Shown one piece after another: positions 35,650 through 45,023 of a stretch of 64,000 nt of DNA (its first letter is position 1; each line of letters begins with the position of its first letter). A program made the translations under genes and the position numbers. This DNA is from Neobacillus paridis. GTDB taxonomy: Bacteria > Bacillota > Bacilli > Bacillales > Cytobacillaceae. The stretch lies in the NCBI RefSeq assembly GCF_016765675.1, contig NZ_JAESWB010000168.1, forward strand, positions 186,001-250,000, given 5' to 3'. Below the pieces are notes generated by a model. The model was not told where the DNA came from. It did not search any database and saw only the letters and a list, made by a program, of their open reading frames with translations.

Positions 35650-35881
35650 ATTACCCCTCCTGTAACCTCGCGTATTGTTTGAATATCTTTACTTTCTGTT
35701 GAATACCATGAAGTGAATCATGTTCACATTATTCAAAATGGAGTAATTTAATTATATAACAATAGCACAGAAATTTCCTCTAGGAACATCGGAAACGTTT
35801 TCAAAAAAATGCAGGAAATTATTGTGAGTGTGTAGAAATTTATTATCTGAAGAGCAACGGGGAAAAGAAAGGGGAAAAAGA

Positions 35882-37216
35882 ATGCAGAAAATTCTAATAG
35901 CCAATCGGGGAGAAATTGCCCTTCGAATTATCAAGACTTGTCAAGCGATGGGAATAGAAACGGTTGCTGTATACTCTGAAGCCGATAAAGATATGCCCTT
36001 CGTAAAGGCAGCCACTAAGGCAGTATGTATTGGTGAACCGCCAGTTAACAAATCCTATCTACAAGCTGATAAAATATTGCAAGCTGCCATCGCTGAAGGA
36101 GCGGACGCCATTCATCCGGGTTACGGCTTTTTATCGGAAAACGCAGCATTTGCAAGACAAGTGATTGAGGCAGGACTTATTTTTATTGGCCCAAGTCCTG
36201 CAACAATTGAATTAATGGGTGATAAAATTATTTCCAGAAAAACGATGGAACAGGCCGGAGTTCCAGTAGTGCCTGGCAGCGGTGAGGGATTAAAATCAAT
36301 GGAGGAGGCAATAAACTTAGCCGAAACCATTGGTTATCCGATTATGCTAAAGGCAAGCGGGGGAGGCGGCGGCATCGGTATGGTTCTTTGTGAAAATGAG
36401 CAGGCACTTAAGAATTCATATGCGTCAACGAAATCTAGAGCCCTGACTTATTTCGGCTCGGATGAGGTATTTATCGAAAAATATATCGCTAATGCCAGAC
36501 ACATAGAAGTTCAGATATTTGGTGATCAGCAGGGAAATATTGTTCACCTGTTTGAAAGAGACTGTTCTATTCAAAGAAGACATCAAAAGGTCATTGAGGA
36601 GTCGCCGTCCCCATTTCTTTCTGACTCTGTCCGCCGGAGAATGTATGATACAGCAGTAAAAGCAGCACAAGCTGTAAAGTACTCAAATGCTGGTACGATT
36701 GAATTTATTGTAGATGAACAAGAAAACTTCTATTTTCTTGAAATGAATACGAGATTGCAAGTAGAGCATCCTGTCACAGAAATGATTACTGGGCTGGATT
36801 TGGTTAAATGGCAAATTCTCGCTGCAAGAGGAGAATGTTTACCATTATTACAGCCGGAGATTTTTTCAGCGGGCCATGCGATAGAATTTCGACTCTATGC
36901 AGAAGATCCGGTTCGTTTCTTCCCTTCGCCCGGTAAAATGACTACTTTTAAGTGGGAAGAGGGACCTGGCATCCGGATTGATTTCGGTTACCAGGAAGGT
37001 GGAACGGTTACGCCATTTTATGATCCAATGATTGCAAAATGTATTTTTTATGGTGAGACAAGAAAACAAGCATTAGCAGCAGCGGAAGGCTTTTTTCACA
37101 AGTTGAAAATAGAAGGGATTAAAACAAATGCCCCGTTATTCCTAGCGGTACTTTCAAATAATGACTTTCTTAATGGGCAGTATACTACAAGTTTTTTAGC
37201 TAATAGGAGAGTATAA
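35882..37216 (+). CDS. biotin carboxylase subunit (AccC/YngH type)
   Basis: Carboxylates the biotin of a separate carrier protein using ATP and bicarbonate. 444 residues with the ATP-grasp fold: KILIANRGEIALRII, GGGGIGM (ATP loop), and the catalytic region MNTRLQVEHPVTE. ATG 35882 with AAAGGGG upstream; longer frame not supported. Followed by a small biotin/lipoyl carrier gene but no carboxyltransferase gene nearby, so it resembles YngH-YngHB rather than the housekeeping AccBC pair. The stop codon lies in a family 2 repeat. Confidence 0.9.
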   Translation: MQKILIANRGEIALRIIKTCQAMGIETVAVYSEADKDMPFVKAATKAVCIGEPPVNKSYLQADKILQAAIAEGADAIHPGYGFLSENAAFARQVIEAGLIFIGPSPATIELMGDKIISRKTMEQAGVPVVPGSGEGLKSMEEAINLAETIGYPIMLKASGGGGGIGMVLCENEQALKNSYASTKSRALTYFGSDEVFIEKYIANARHIEVQIFGDQQGNIVHLFERDCSIQRRHQKVIEESPSPFLSDSVRRRMYDTAVKAAQAVKYSNAGTIEFIVDEQENFYFLEMNTRLQVEHPVTEMITGLDLVKWQILAARGECLPLLQPEIFSAGHAIEFRLYAEDPVRFFPSPGKMTTFKWEEGPGIRIDFGYQEGGTVTPFYDPMIAKCIFYGETRKQALAAAEGFFHKLKIEGIKTNAPLFLAVLSNNDFLNGQYTTSFLANRRV

Positions 37217-37310
37217 AATTTTTCCAAATTTTATACTCCTATGTCGCATAAATTCAACTCCGCCTCTGTCTTCGTCCATATGGACTTGTCAGTCGGCGAG
37301 TTTTCATTTA
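37199..37310. repeat. dispersed hairpin repeat family 2, first copy
   Basis: Consists of a palindrome (ATAGGAGAGTATAAAATTT / AAATTTTATACTCCTAT) and a second block CGCCTCTGTCTTCG ... GTCGGCGAGTTTTC forming a terminator-like hairpin (CTTGTC / GGCGAG, with G-U pairs). Homologous in the same direction to 52622-52720. It starts inside the last codons of the biotin carboxylase gene and includes its stop, so it separates that gene from its carrier. Confidence 0.78.
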
Positions 37311-37345
37311 ACGAAAAAATTCGTGAACTAGGGGAGTGGAAGATA

Positions 37346-37558
37346 ATGAAAGAAATCACAGCGTCAATGGCTGGCACAGTATTGAAGGTTTTTGTCAAGA
37401 CAGGCGATGATGTCCTTCCGGGCCAAGAGGTGTTAATGTTGGAATCAATGAAAATGGAAATTCCAATTGAAAGCAGCACGGAGGGAGTAGTGAAAGAGTT
37501 AAAGGTGAATATTGGTGATTTTGTCAATGAAGGAGATACTTTAATCGTATTGGTGTAG
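37346..37558 (+). CDS. biotin/lipoyl attachment protein (YngHB-like carrier)
   Basis: 70-residue stand-alone biotinyl domain: eight strands around LESMKMEIPIES, where the Lys of the ESMKM loop is the attachment site. In B. subtilis the similar BLAP protein was reported to accept both biotin and lipoate. ATG 37346 with GGGGAGTGG upstream; the frame could run further up through the repeat. It would be the carrier for the adjacent biotin carboxylase; its acceptor enzyme is not in the window. Confidence 0.9.
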   Translation: MKEITASMAGTVLKVFVKTGDDVLPGQEVLMLESMKMEIPIESSTEGVVKELKVNIGDFVNEGDTLIVLV

Positions 37559-37612
37559 GAGCTAAGCAAGCGCTTGGCTTTGAAGGATCGCAAGTAGACG
37601 AAAAGAAAATAG

Positions 37613-37649
37613 AAATCCCTTGTCAAGTGAATTTGGCAAGGGATTTTTT
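37613..37649 (+). terminator. Rho-independent terminator after the carrier gene
   Basis: Stem AAATCCCTTG (37613-37622) / CAAGGGATTT (37637-37646) followed by a T-run; separates the biotin genes from panE. Confidence 0.88.
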
Positions 37650-37721
37650 CCTGAACCATTCAACATACTGATATATTTTGGTAAAATACGTTTATAACAA
37701 GCTATTAAAAGAGGGATCCAA

Positions 37722-38627
37722 ATGAAGGTTGGCGTGGTTGGAGCAGGATCTATTGGTTTATTATTTGCTGCCTATTTAAGTAGAAAATTTGATGTCACTG
37801 TTTATACGAGAACAAAAGCGCAGGCGAAAGAAATAAATACACATGGTATTTTAGTGAAAAAAGGGGCTGGCAGGAAGGAATATCTTGTTAACGCATTACC
37901 TTTTGGAGAGTGGCAAGCCAGAGAGGATTTATCGATTATCACTGTCAAGCAGTATCAGCTTGCCGGGATTTTAGCAAAAATAAATCAATGGTCAGCTTTA
38001 CCAAAAAATCTTTTATTTTTGCAAAATGGAATGGCCCATTTACAACAGATCGAGACAATCTTGAACGGTAATCTATTTGTCGGTTCCGTTGAACATGGGG
38101 CGACCAGAGAAAATTTCAATACGGTGAGCCATAATGGAATGGGGGTTACCAATGTTGCTGTTTTTAGAGGTGATTTGCAGCCGTTAAGGCAGTTTATTGC
38201 TGCCGCTCCCAAAGACTTTCCCTTTGTATATCAGGAGCAGTATAATCAGATGCTAGTAAAGAAACTAATTGTTAATGCCGTGATAAACCCCTTAACCGCC
38301 ATTCTGGAGGTAAATAACGGCGCACTTATTGATAATTTCTATTATTATCAGGTGGCAGAAAAACTATTCAAGGAAATAACGTTGATTTTAGCGCTGAAAA
38401 ACGAATCGGAATATTTCCAACAAGTACTGGATATTTGTCGGAAAACGGCTGACAACCGGTCCTCCATGTTAAAAGATATTGAGGCTAATAGAGTGACGGA
38501 AATCGACGCGATTTTAGGTTATATTTTAGCGGAAGCCAAAAAACAGAAAAAAGAAGCTCCACTGTGCCAAAGCCTATATTTACTCATTAAAGGTAAGGAA
38601 ACGAATAAGGGAGGGATAGTAGCTTGA
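37722..38627 (+). CDS. panE: 2-dehydropantoate 2-reductase (PanE/YlbQ type)
   Basis: NADPH-dependent reduction of ketopantoate to pantoate on the way to pantothenate and CoA. 301 residues: Rossmann motif GVVGAGSIGLLFAAYL, TVKQYQL loop and the catalytic Lys of KKLIVNAVINPLTA. ATG 37722 after GAGGGAT. Ends with a TTGA overlap into yllA. Other ketopantoate reductase paralogues may exist; the substrate is inferred from family. Confidence 0.9.
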   Translation: MKVGVVGAGSIGLLFAAYLSRKFDVTVYTRTKAQAKEINTHGILVKKGAGRKEYLVNALPFGEWQAREDLSIITVKQYQLAGILAKINQWSALPKNLLFLQNGMAHLQQIETILNGNLFVGSVEHGATRENFNTVSHNGMGVTNVAVFRGDLQPLRQFIAAAPKDFPFVYQEQYNQMLVKKLIVNAVINPLTAILEVNNGALIDNFYYYQVAEKLFKEITLILALKNESEYFQQVLDICRKTADNRSSMLKDIEANRVTEIDAILGYILAEAKKQKKEAPLCQSLYLLIKGKETNKGGIVA

Positions 38628-39019
38628 CTGGTATCCTCTCAACCATTCTTACATTACTATTTTTCATCCCGATTTTAGGGTTTATTGTCATTTTTATCAT
38701 TTATAAATTATTCTCTAAGAATACCCGCCATTCTGTACATAAAGCGCTTGATTTAACAACCATATTCTTTATCATCTCGGTTCATTTTTTACTTAAAACG
38801 ATTTGGGGTCATTCATTTTTTGTCCTTATCATCTTGGTCATGATTGTGACTGCTATGGCTTTTGTGGTAGTCCACTGGAAGGTGAAAGGTGAAATTGATT
38901 TCACCAAGGTAATGAAGGGGTTCTGGAGGTTTACTTTTCTCTTTTTCTTTATTTTGTATGTTGGATTAACACTTTATGGATTAATGGAACGTGCGCTCTT
39001 CTTTACTTTTTCGTCCTAA
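38624..39019 (+). CDS. yllA: YllA-like membrane protein (DUF3397)
   Basis: 131 residues with four predicted membrane helices and basic loops, no conserved catalytic residue visible; family DUF3397, function unknown. Starts at TTG 38624 within a 4-base overlap (TTGA) with the panE stop, GGGAGGGA upstream, which implies translational coupling. Followed by bshC. Confidence 0.88.
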   Translation: MTGILSTILTLLFFIPILGFIVIFIIYKLFSKNTRHSVHKALDLTTIFFIISVHFLLKTIWGHSFFVLIILVMIVTAMAFVVVHWKVKGEIDFTKVMKGFWRFTFLFFFILYVGLTLYGLMERALFFTFSS

Positions 39020-39107
39020 AAAACGAAGCAAAGTTTTTTTTAAAATCGCGGCTAAATGGTATACTTCTATGGAGAATGAATTTGTTGACCAGAAAGGAAG
39101 TACATGA

Positions 39108-40742
39108 ATGGAGATCCTGAATCTCTCTTTACCTGCAACCAACCGGTTTGCTTCGAATTATTTGCAACAATCAACGAGCGTTATGCCGTTTTTTCATTAT
39201 TCGTATAATGATGCAAATGAAAGTCTAAACAGATTATCTGAATTAAGTGACCGCCCGTTTCCGCGGAACGAGGTGGCTCAACATATTGAACAGTTTATGA
39301 AGCCTTACCCATCTTCAAAGGCTGTTACCAACTCTCTTGACAAGCTTAAACAACAAAATAGCGTCGTTGTGATAGGCGGACAACAGGCGGGAATTTTGAC
39401 AGGGCCACTTTATTCGATACATAAAATTATTTCCATTATCAAATTGGCAGAACAAAAGGAAAAAGAACTGGGTGTTCCTGTTATTCCCGTTTTTTGGATT
39501 GCTGGTGAGGATCATGATTTTCAAGAAGTAAATCACGTTTATATACCGGTCAATGAGAAAATCGATAAATGGACCTATCCGGAAAAAGTTTGGCAAAAGA
39601 AAATGGTGTCCGATATTCAGTTGGATAAGGAAGTTTGTCTCTCCTGGGTAGAAAAAGTGATCGAAATGTTCGGGGAAACAGATTATACCAATATGTTATT
39701 AGAATTTGCCATCGAGCAGCTTAATAGATCGACTACGTTTGTTGACTTCTTTGCCAATATTATCATGGAATTGTTTAAGGATGATGGACTCTTAATCGTT
39801 GATTCCGGAAATCCGGATTTTCGTCAACTGCAAAAAGAATTTCTCGTCAGGCAAATTGAACATCGTGAAGCGATTACCTCTTCATTATTAAAACAGCAAC
39901 AGGAAATTGAAAAACAAGGGTTTCCGATTACGATCGATTCCAGTGAACACGCCGCAAACCTATTTTATTATGACACTAAACATCAGGAACGGATATTGCT
40001 CGAATATAATCATGATAACGATCGTTTCGTGGGGAAAAATGGTGCGATTTCTTTTTCAAAACAGGATTTAGTGGAACTGGCAAGCAGTAATCCTTCCGTT
40101 TTAAGTAATAATGTGGTAACGAGACCGTTAATGCAGGAGTGGTTATTTCCAACCATTGCCTTCATTGGGGGACCTGGAGAAATATCATATTGGGCAGAAT
40201 TAAAACAGGTTTTTGAACATTTTCAAATCAAGATGCCGCCCATTGTACCTAGATTAAATATCACTTTCTTGGATCGATCGGTGGAAACAGATTTAGCGGA
40301 ATTAAATTTAAGCCTATCTGCAGTGCTTCAGTCGGGCACAGATGATGCCAGAAACAAATTTCTCGAATCCATTGTTGATAAAGAGATTGATGGGTTATTT
40401 TCGGCTGCAAGGGATCAATTAGTAAAGCAGTACAAGGAAATTGAGGCGAAAACAGTTGAAGTAAACCGGGGACTGCTGCCGCTATTAAAGAAGAATGAAG
40501 CTTTTTTACTTAAGGAAATGACCTTCATGCAAACAAAACTTGAGGAAGCGGTTAAATTAAAACATGATGTCATATTGAAAAAATTCTCCCGTGTTGACTT
40601 AGCCTTGCGACCGAACGGACATCCGCAGGAAAGAGTATGGAATATCTTTGCCTACTTAAATCAATATGGATTAACTTTTATTAGAGATTTAATGAACTTA
40701 ACCTATACCTTTGACGGCAGTCACAAGGTCATTAAATTATAG
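39108..40742 (+). CDS. bshC: bacillithiol synthase BshC
   Basis: Adds L-cysteine to GlcN-malate, the last step of bacillithiol synthesis, the main low-molecular thiol of many Firmicutes. 544 residues, nucleotidyltransferase-like Rossmann core near the N-terminus (VVVIGGQQAGILTGPLYSIHK and PVFWIAGEDHDFQEVNH) with a long C-terminal coiled coil (about 410-500). Start ATG 39108 after AGGAAG; a second, out-of-frame ATG lies 4 bases earlier. Located just before mraZ as usual in bacilli. Confidence 0.95.
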   Translation: MEILNLSLPATNRFASNYLQQSTSVMPFFHYSYNDANESLNRLSELSDRPFPRNEVAQHIEQFMKPYPSSKAVTNSLDKLKQQNSVVVIGGQQAGILTGPLYSIHKIISIIKLAEQKEKELGVPVIPVFWIAGEDHDFQEVNHVYIPVNEKIDKWTYPEKVWQKKMVSDIQLDKEVCLSWVEKVIEMFGETDYTNMLLEFAIEQLNRSTTFVDFFANIIMELFKDDGLLIVDSGNPDFRQLQKEFLVRQIEHREAITSSLLKQQQEIEKQGFPITIDSSEHAANLFYYDTKHQERILLEYNHDNDRFVGKNGAISFSKQDLVELASSNPSVLSNNVVTRPLMQEWLFPTIAFIGGPGEISYWAELKQVFEHFQIKMPPIVPRLNITFLDRSVETDLAELNLSLSAVLQSGTDDARNKFLESIVDKEIDGLFSAARDQLVKQYKEIEAKTVEVNRGLLPLLKKNEAFLLKEMTFMQTKLEEAVKLKHDVILKKFSRVDLALRPNGHPQERVWNIFAYLNQYGLTFIRDLMNLTYTFDGSHKVIKL

Positions 40743-40746
40743 CCAA

Positions 40747-40780
40747 AACTCCACAATTGATGTGGGGTTTTTTATTTTTT
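40747..40780 (+). terminator. Rho-independent terminator after bshC
   Basis: Stem AACTCCACA (40747-40755) / TGTGGGGTT (40761-40769), G-T pair included, then a T-run. Confidence 0.8.
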
Positions 40781-40864
40781 TAAAGACACTCGTCCCCGTC
40801 AAAGATTCAAAAAAATATTATTTTAAAGAGGATTTTTTTATATACAAGGCGAATAGTTAAAAAA

Positions 40865-40916
40865 ATGGGTGGTGGAAAGTGGGGGAATGTGGTACATTTT
40901 TATTAGAAAGTGGGGG
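40865..40916 (+). promoter_or_regulatory. MraZ operator repeats upstream of mraZ
   Basis: Tandem TGG-rich units: ATGGG at 40865, then GTGG at 40872, 40879 and 40889, plus AAAGTGGGGG at 40876-40885 and 40907-40916. MraZ of other bacteria binds direct repeats of TGGGN/AAAGTG type in front of its own gene. The right-hand repeat overlaps the mraZ ribosome binding site. TGGTACATT at 40890-40898 is a possible extended -10 within the array. Confidence 0.65.
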
Positions 40917-40924
40917 TAGTGGGT

Positions 40925-41356
40925 ATGTTTATGGGTGAATACCATCATAACATTGATAATAAAGGCAGACTGATAGTGCCCTCCAAATTCCGTGATGATC
41001 TTGGTGAAATGTTTATTATCACGAGAGGTTTGGACCAATGTTTGTTTGGTTACCCGATATCAGAGTGGAAGCTGATTGAAGAAAAGCTAAAAGCTTTACC
41101 TCTTACGAAAAAAGATGCCCGCGCCTTTACTCGTTTTTTCTTCTCAGGGGCAACTGAGAGCGAACTTGATAAACAGGGAAGAATTAATATCCCTGCACCA
41201 CTTTTGCAATATGCGAAATTGGACAAGGAATGTGTGATTTTAGGTGTTTCCAATCGAATCGAAATTTGGAGCAAACAGATTTGGGAAGACTATTTTTCAC
41301 AGTCTGAAGAGTCTTTTGCGGAAATTGCAGAAAATATGATTGGCTTTGATATTTAA
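40925..41356 (+). CDS. mraZ: transcriptional regulator MraZ
   Basis: DNA-binding regulator of the dcw cluster, related to AbrB-type swapped-hairpin folds and assembling into ring-shaped oligomers. 143 residues, two MraZ repeats ([17 protein letters not shown] and [19 protein letters not shown]). ATG 40925 gives the family length; the ORF upstream of it covers the operator. Autorepression is likely given the TGG repeats. First gene of mraZ-rsmH-ftsL-pbpB. Confidence 0.97.
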   Translation: MFMGEYHHNIDNKGRLIVPSKFRDDLGEMFIITRGLDQCLFGYPISEWKLIEEKLKALPLTKKDARAFTRFFFSGATESELDKQGRINIPAPLLQYAKLDKECVILGVSNRIEIWSKQIWEDYFSQSEESFAEIAENMIGFDI

Positions 41357-41415
41357 TGGGTAGGTTATGGAAATATATTTTCTGACAGATTTGATTGGAA
41401 AAGGTGGTACAAAAG

Positions 41416-42348
41416 ATGTTCGATCATACAACTGTGTTACTTGAAGAAGCTGTAAATGGACTTAATATTAAAGCAGACGGGATTTATGTCGACTGTACAT
41501 TAGGTGGAGCCGGACATAGCTCCTCGATTCTTTCAAAGCTTACGGCGGGTGGAAAGCTGTATGCTTTTGATCAAGATGAAACCGCAATTGAACATGCCAG
41601 AAAAAAACTGATGAATGTTGGGAATCCATTTGAAATTATTAAGAGCAATTTTATTCATTTGCAGGAAGAACTCGAAAGCCGAGGAGTTTTAAAAGTAGAT
41701 GGTATTCTTTATGACCTCGGTGTTTCGTCACCGCAATTAGATACACCGGAAAGAGGCTTTAGTTACCATCATGATGCGCCCTTAGATATGAGGATGGACA
41801 AAGACGCACACTTTTCAGCTTATGATGTTATTAATGATTGGGCATATGAAGACTTGGTTCGCATTTTTTTTCGCTATGGTGAGGAAAAATTCTCTAAACA
41901 AATTGCCAGAAGGATTGAAGCAGCTAGAGAGAAAAAACCGATTGAATCGACCGGAGAACTGGTCGAATTGATTAAAGAAGCCATTCCTGCGCCTGCCAGA
42001 AGGAAAGGCGGTCACCCGGCAAAACGGATTTTTCAAGCGGTGAGAATAGCAGTGAATGATGAATTGGCCGTATTTGAACAATCTCTTCATCAAGCCATTG
42101 AACTTTTAAAACCAAATGGAAGAATTTGTGTGATTACTTTTCATTCTCTAGAGGATAAAATTTGTAAAGCGGCTTTTAAACATGCAAGCACTACTCCGGA
42201 TTTGCCTCCAGGCCTTCCTGTTATTCCTGATGAATACAAGCCTATTTTGAAATTAATCACAAGAAAACCAATCCTCCCGTCCGAGGAAGAGCTGGAACGA
42301 AATAATCGAGCGAGATCGGCAAAGCTGCGGATTGCCGAAAAATTATAA
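41416..42348 (+). CDS. rsmH: 16S rRNA m4C1402 methyltransferase RsmH (MraW)
   Basis: N4-methylation of C1402 in 16S rRNA, SAM-dependent. 310 residues: SAM motif [30 protein letters not shown], and [12 protein letters not shown] near 215. ATG 41416 with AAGGTGGT eight bases before. Second gene of the dcw operon; ftsL follows after 23 bases. Confidence 0.97.
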   Translation: MFDHTTVLLEEAVNGLNIKADGIYVDCTLGGAGHSSSILSKLTAGGKLYAFDQDETAIEHARKKLMNVGNPFEIIKSNFIHLQEELESRGVLKVDGILYDLGVSSPQLDTPERGFSYHHDAPLDMRMDKDAHFSAYDVINDWAYEDLVRIFFRYGEEKFSKQIARRIEAAREKKPIESTGELVELIKEAIPAPARRKGGHPAKRIFQAVRIAVNDELAVFEQSLHQAIELLKPNGRICVITFHSLEDKICKAAFKHASTTPDLPPGLPVIPDEYKPILKLITRKPILPSEEELERNNRARSAKLRIAEKL

Positions 42349-42371
42349 AGAATAATCTGGAGGGGAAATAT

Positions 42372-42728
42372 GTGAGTAATCTTGCCAGGGAAATTCAACA
42401 GCAACGGGTGGAACAAACAGTTCAAGAACAAAGACAAATAAAAATTAGAAAGTCTTGGCTGACACCAGGGGAAAAAATTATTGGTGTCGCCTTTGCCGGA
42501 TTAGTTTGTTTTGGGGCTGTGCACATTATCTCCAATCAAACACAAATTTATCAGATTAACCAAGATATCCAAAAAGTTGAAGCAAAGATTAATGAACAGG
42601 AAAAACTTAATGGCGATTTGCAGGTTCAAGTAAAAAATTTAAGTAAATATGAACGAATTTATAAAGAGGCTAAAAAGATGGGTCTTGAAATAAACAATAA
42701 CAACGTCAAGGTAGTGCCGGAAAAATGA
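42372..42728 (+). CDS. ftsL: cell division protein FtsL
   Basis: Bitopic division protein, partner of DivIC and DivIB in the divisome. 118 residues: cytosolic N-terminal region (about 40 residues, Arg/Gln rich), one membrane helix (about 38-55), and an extracytoplasmic coiled coil. Unstable and limiting in B. subtilis. GTG start after GGAGGGG. Overlaps pbpB by four bases (ATGA). Confidence 0.95.
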   Translation: MSNLAREIQQQRVEQTVQEQRQIKIRKSWLTPGEKIIGVAFAGLVCFGAVHIISNQTQIYQINQDIQKVEAKINEQEKLNGDLQVQVKNLSKYERIYKEAKKMGLEINNNNVKVVPEK

Positions 42729-44971
42729 ACAAAAAGCAACCATATATTAATGTTGGAGCAGCGATATTGTTTGTAATATTCGGTCTGCTCTTTTTTGTAG
42801 TACTTTGCAGATATTTTTCTATTCAAATCACCGGGGAAGCAGCAGGACAGCCTCTTGCGGCAAAAGCACAACAAAAATACAGCCACAGTGAAATCTTGCA
42901 GGCGTCAAGAGGAGAAATCCTTGACCGCAATGGAGAAATTGTGGCTGAAGATACCTCATCCTATAAATTAGTAGCGATCTTAAGTAAAAAGATGACGACA
43001 GATTCGAAAAAGCCAAGACATGTCAAAGATCCGGAAAAAACAGCCAAAGAATTGGCGAAGGTTATCAAGATGAATGAAACAAAGATTTATCGCATCTTAA
43101 CAAATGGGATTAAGAGAAACCAATTCCAGGTTGAATTTGGTAAAGCGGGAAAAGATATCAGCTTTGAAACAAAGACAAAGATTGAGAAACTGCATTTGCC
43201 AGGAATCATTTTTCAACGCGATTCGCAACGCTACTATCCCAATGGGGTGTTTGCTTCCCATGTGGTTGGTTATGTTGATCAGGTTCAACAAAAAGATAAA
43301 ACTTATAAAACCATTGGCCAAATGGGAATTGAGAAATCATATGATAAGGTATTGGCCGGGAAGAACGGCAAAATGAATTATGAAAGCGACGTCTGGGGGT
43401 ACCTGCTGCCGGATAAAAAAGAAACCATAACTCCGCCACAAAACGGAAAAGATATTTATCTAACGATTGATAAAAAAATACAGACATTTTTAGAAGATGC
43501 TATGGATAAGGTTGTTAACAAATATCAACCGCAAAAAATTATCGCGATTGTGGCCGATCCGAAAACCGGAGACATATTAGCGATGGGACAGCGGCCAACA
43601 TTCGATCCAAAAACAAAGGATGGCATTAATCAAAGCTGGCATAATGAGGCGATTGAAACATCTTATGAACCAGGCTCAACGATGAAAATTTTTACGCTTG
43701 CTGCAGCTGTTCAGGAAAAAGTATTTAATCCAAATGAAACCTATCAGTCCGGTTCCTATCGGGTTACCAGTAAGGATCGACCTATCCATGATCACAACTA
43801 TATAGGCTGGGGACCCATTACCTTTTTGGAAGGTGTCCAGCGGTCTTCCAATGTCGCATTTGCCAAAATTGCCAAAGAAAAACTAGGCTTTGACCGGCTT
43901 CGGGAGTATCTATCAAAATTTGGTTTTGATAAACCTACTGGTATTGAACTTCCTGATGAAACATCTGGGAAAATTCAATTTACCTATCCAATTGAGAAAA
44001 TTACGACTGCCTATGGGCAAGGGACGGCGATTACCGCGATTCAGCAAATACAGGCAGCAACCGCGATTGCCAATGATGGAAAAATGGTAAAGCCACATAT
44101 TGTCAAAAAAATTGTTGACCCTAGAACGCGAAAAACAGTTGAAGAAACCACCCCGGAAGTTGTTTCAACTCCGATCTCTGCGGAAACTGCCAAAACAGTT
44201 CGGGATTATCTGGAAACGGTTGTCACTTCTCCGAAAGGAACAGGGGGACGTTATAAACTCGACGGTTACAGCGTAGCCGGGAAAACGGGAACAGCCAATA
44301 TTCCGGGCCCTAATGGCCGCTATTTATCCGGTGCTAACAATTATATTTTTTCATTTTTAGGAATGGCACCAAAAGAAGATCCCAAATTAATTGTTTATGT
44401 GGCTGTTCAACAACCAAGGTTAACGGGCATAGAAGCAGGTCAAGGGGCGATTCCGGTTTCCGCTATTTTTAATCCGGTGATGCAAAATAGCCTGCAATAT
44501 TTTAACATTCAGCCATCCAATATTGAAAAGCCAGTCTTTAAAAAGCTGTCCGATTTTGATGGGAAATCGGTAGCAGAAACGGTAAAAACCTTAAAAGAAG
44601 AAGGTTATCAAGTGGAAGTACTTGGAAAGGGTGAGGATGTAACCGGTCAGCTTCCAAAGCCGGGAACCACTGTTTTAGAAGGGGAGAAGGTTATCCTTCG
44701 AACAAATGGTGCTTTGACTGTCCCGGATATGACGAATTGGTCATTAAGAGATGTAATGAAGGTAGCCCAATTAACGGGCTTAAAACTAAGCACAAAGGGT
44801 AAGGGGTATGTAACCGCCCAAAATATTAAACCAAAAGCACTTGTTCATCAAGGGGATTTCTTAATTGTTACCCTAAAGACTCCTGAAGAAGAGTGGCAAG
44901 CAGACAATAAGTCTGTCAAAAATAAAGCAAATTCCTCAGATGAAAATAAAGATGGAGTTATTCAGGATTGA
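42725..44971 (+). CDS. pbpB: division-specific transpeptidase PBP2B
   Basis: Septal class B penicillin-binding protein that crosslinks new septal wall with FtsW. 748 residues: membrane anchor (about 10-30), dimerisation domain, transpeptidase domain with nucleophile Ser318 in EPGSTMK, the SSN motif and GKTGTAN, and two C-terminal PASTA domains. Starts within the ftsL stop (ATGA). Ends at a terminator. The paralogue spoVD follows. Confidence 0.97.
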   Translation: MNKKQPYINVGAAILFVIFGLLFFVVLCRYFSIQITGEAAGQPLAAKAQQKYSHSEILQASRGEILDRNGEIVAEDTSSYKLVAILSKKMTTDSKKPRHVKDPEKTAKELAKVIKMNETKIYRILTNGIKRNQFQVEFGKAGKDISFETKTKIEKLHLPGIIFQRDSQRYYPNGVFASHVVGYVDQVQQKDKTYKTIGQMGIEKSYDKVLAGKNGKMNYESDVWGYLLPDKKETITPPQNGKDIYLTIDKKIQTFLEDAMDKVVNKYQPQKIIAIVADPKTGDILAMGQRPTFDPKTKDGINQSWHNEAIETSYEPGSTMKIFTLAAAVQEKVFNPNETYQSGSYRVTSKDRPIHDHNYIGWGPITFLEGVQRSSNVAFAKIAKEKLGFDRLREYLSKFGFDKPTGIELPDETSGKIQFTYPIEKITTAYGQGTAITAIQQIQAATAIANDGKMVKPHIVKKIVDPRTRKTVEETTPEVVSTPISAETAKTVRDYLETVVTSPKGTGGRYKLDGYSVAGKTGTANIPGPNGRYLSGANNYIFSFLGMAPKEDPKLIVYVAVQQPRLTGIEAGQGAIPVSAIFNPVMQNSLQYFNIQPSNIEKPVFKKLSDFDGKSVAETVKTLKEEGYQVEVLGKGEDVTGQLPKPGTTVLEGEKVILRTNGALTVPDMTNWSLRDVMKVAQLTGLKLSTKGKGYVTAQNIKPKALVHQGDFLIVTLKTPEEEWQADNKSVKNKANSSDENKDGVIQD

Positions 44972-44974
44972 TGG

Positions 44975-45005
44975 AAATCCCGCTGAAACATGCGGGATTT
45001 TTTTG
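44975..45005 (+). terminator. Rho-independent terminator between pbpB and spoVD
   Basis: Stem AAATCCCGC (44975-44983) / GCGGGATTT (44992-45000) with a T-run. It separates the vegetative division genes from the sporulation gene spoVD. Confidence 0.9.
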
Positions 45006-45023
45006 CTGTCATTCTTGATTCCG

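Noticed and set aside
37231-37659. 142-residue reverse open frame over the carrier gene
   Set aside because: Covers the ESMKM carrier protein and a family 2 repeat on the opposite strand; no ribosome site.
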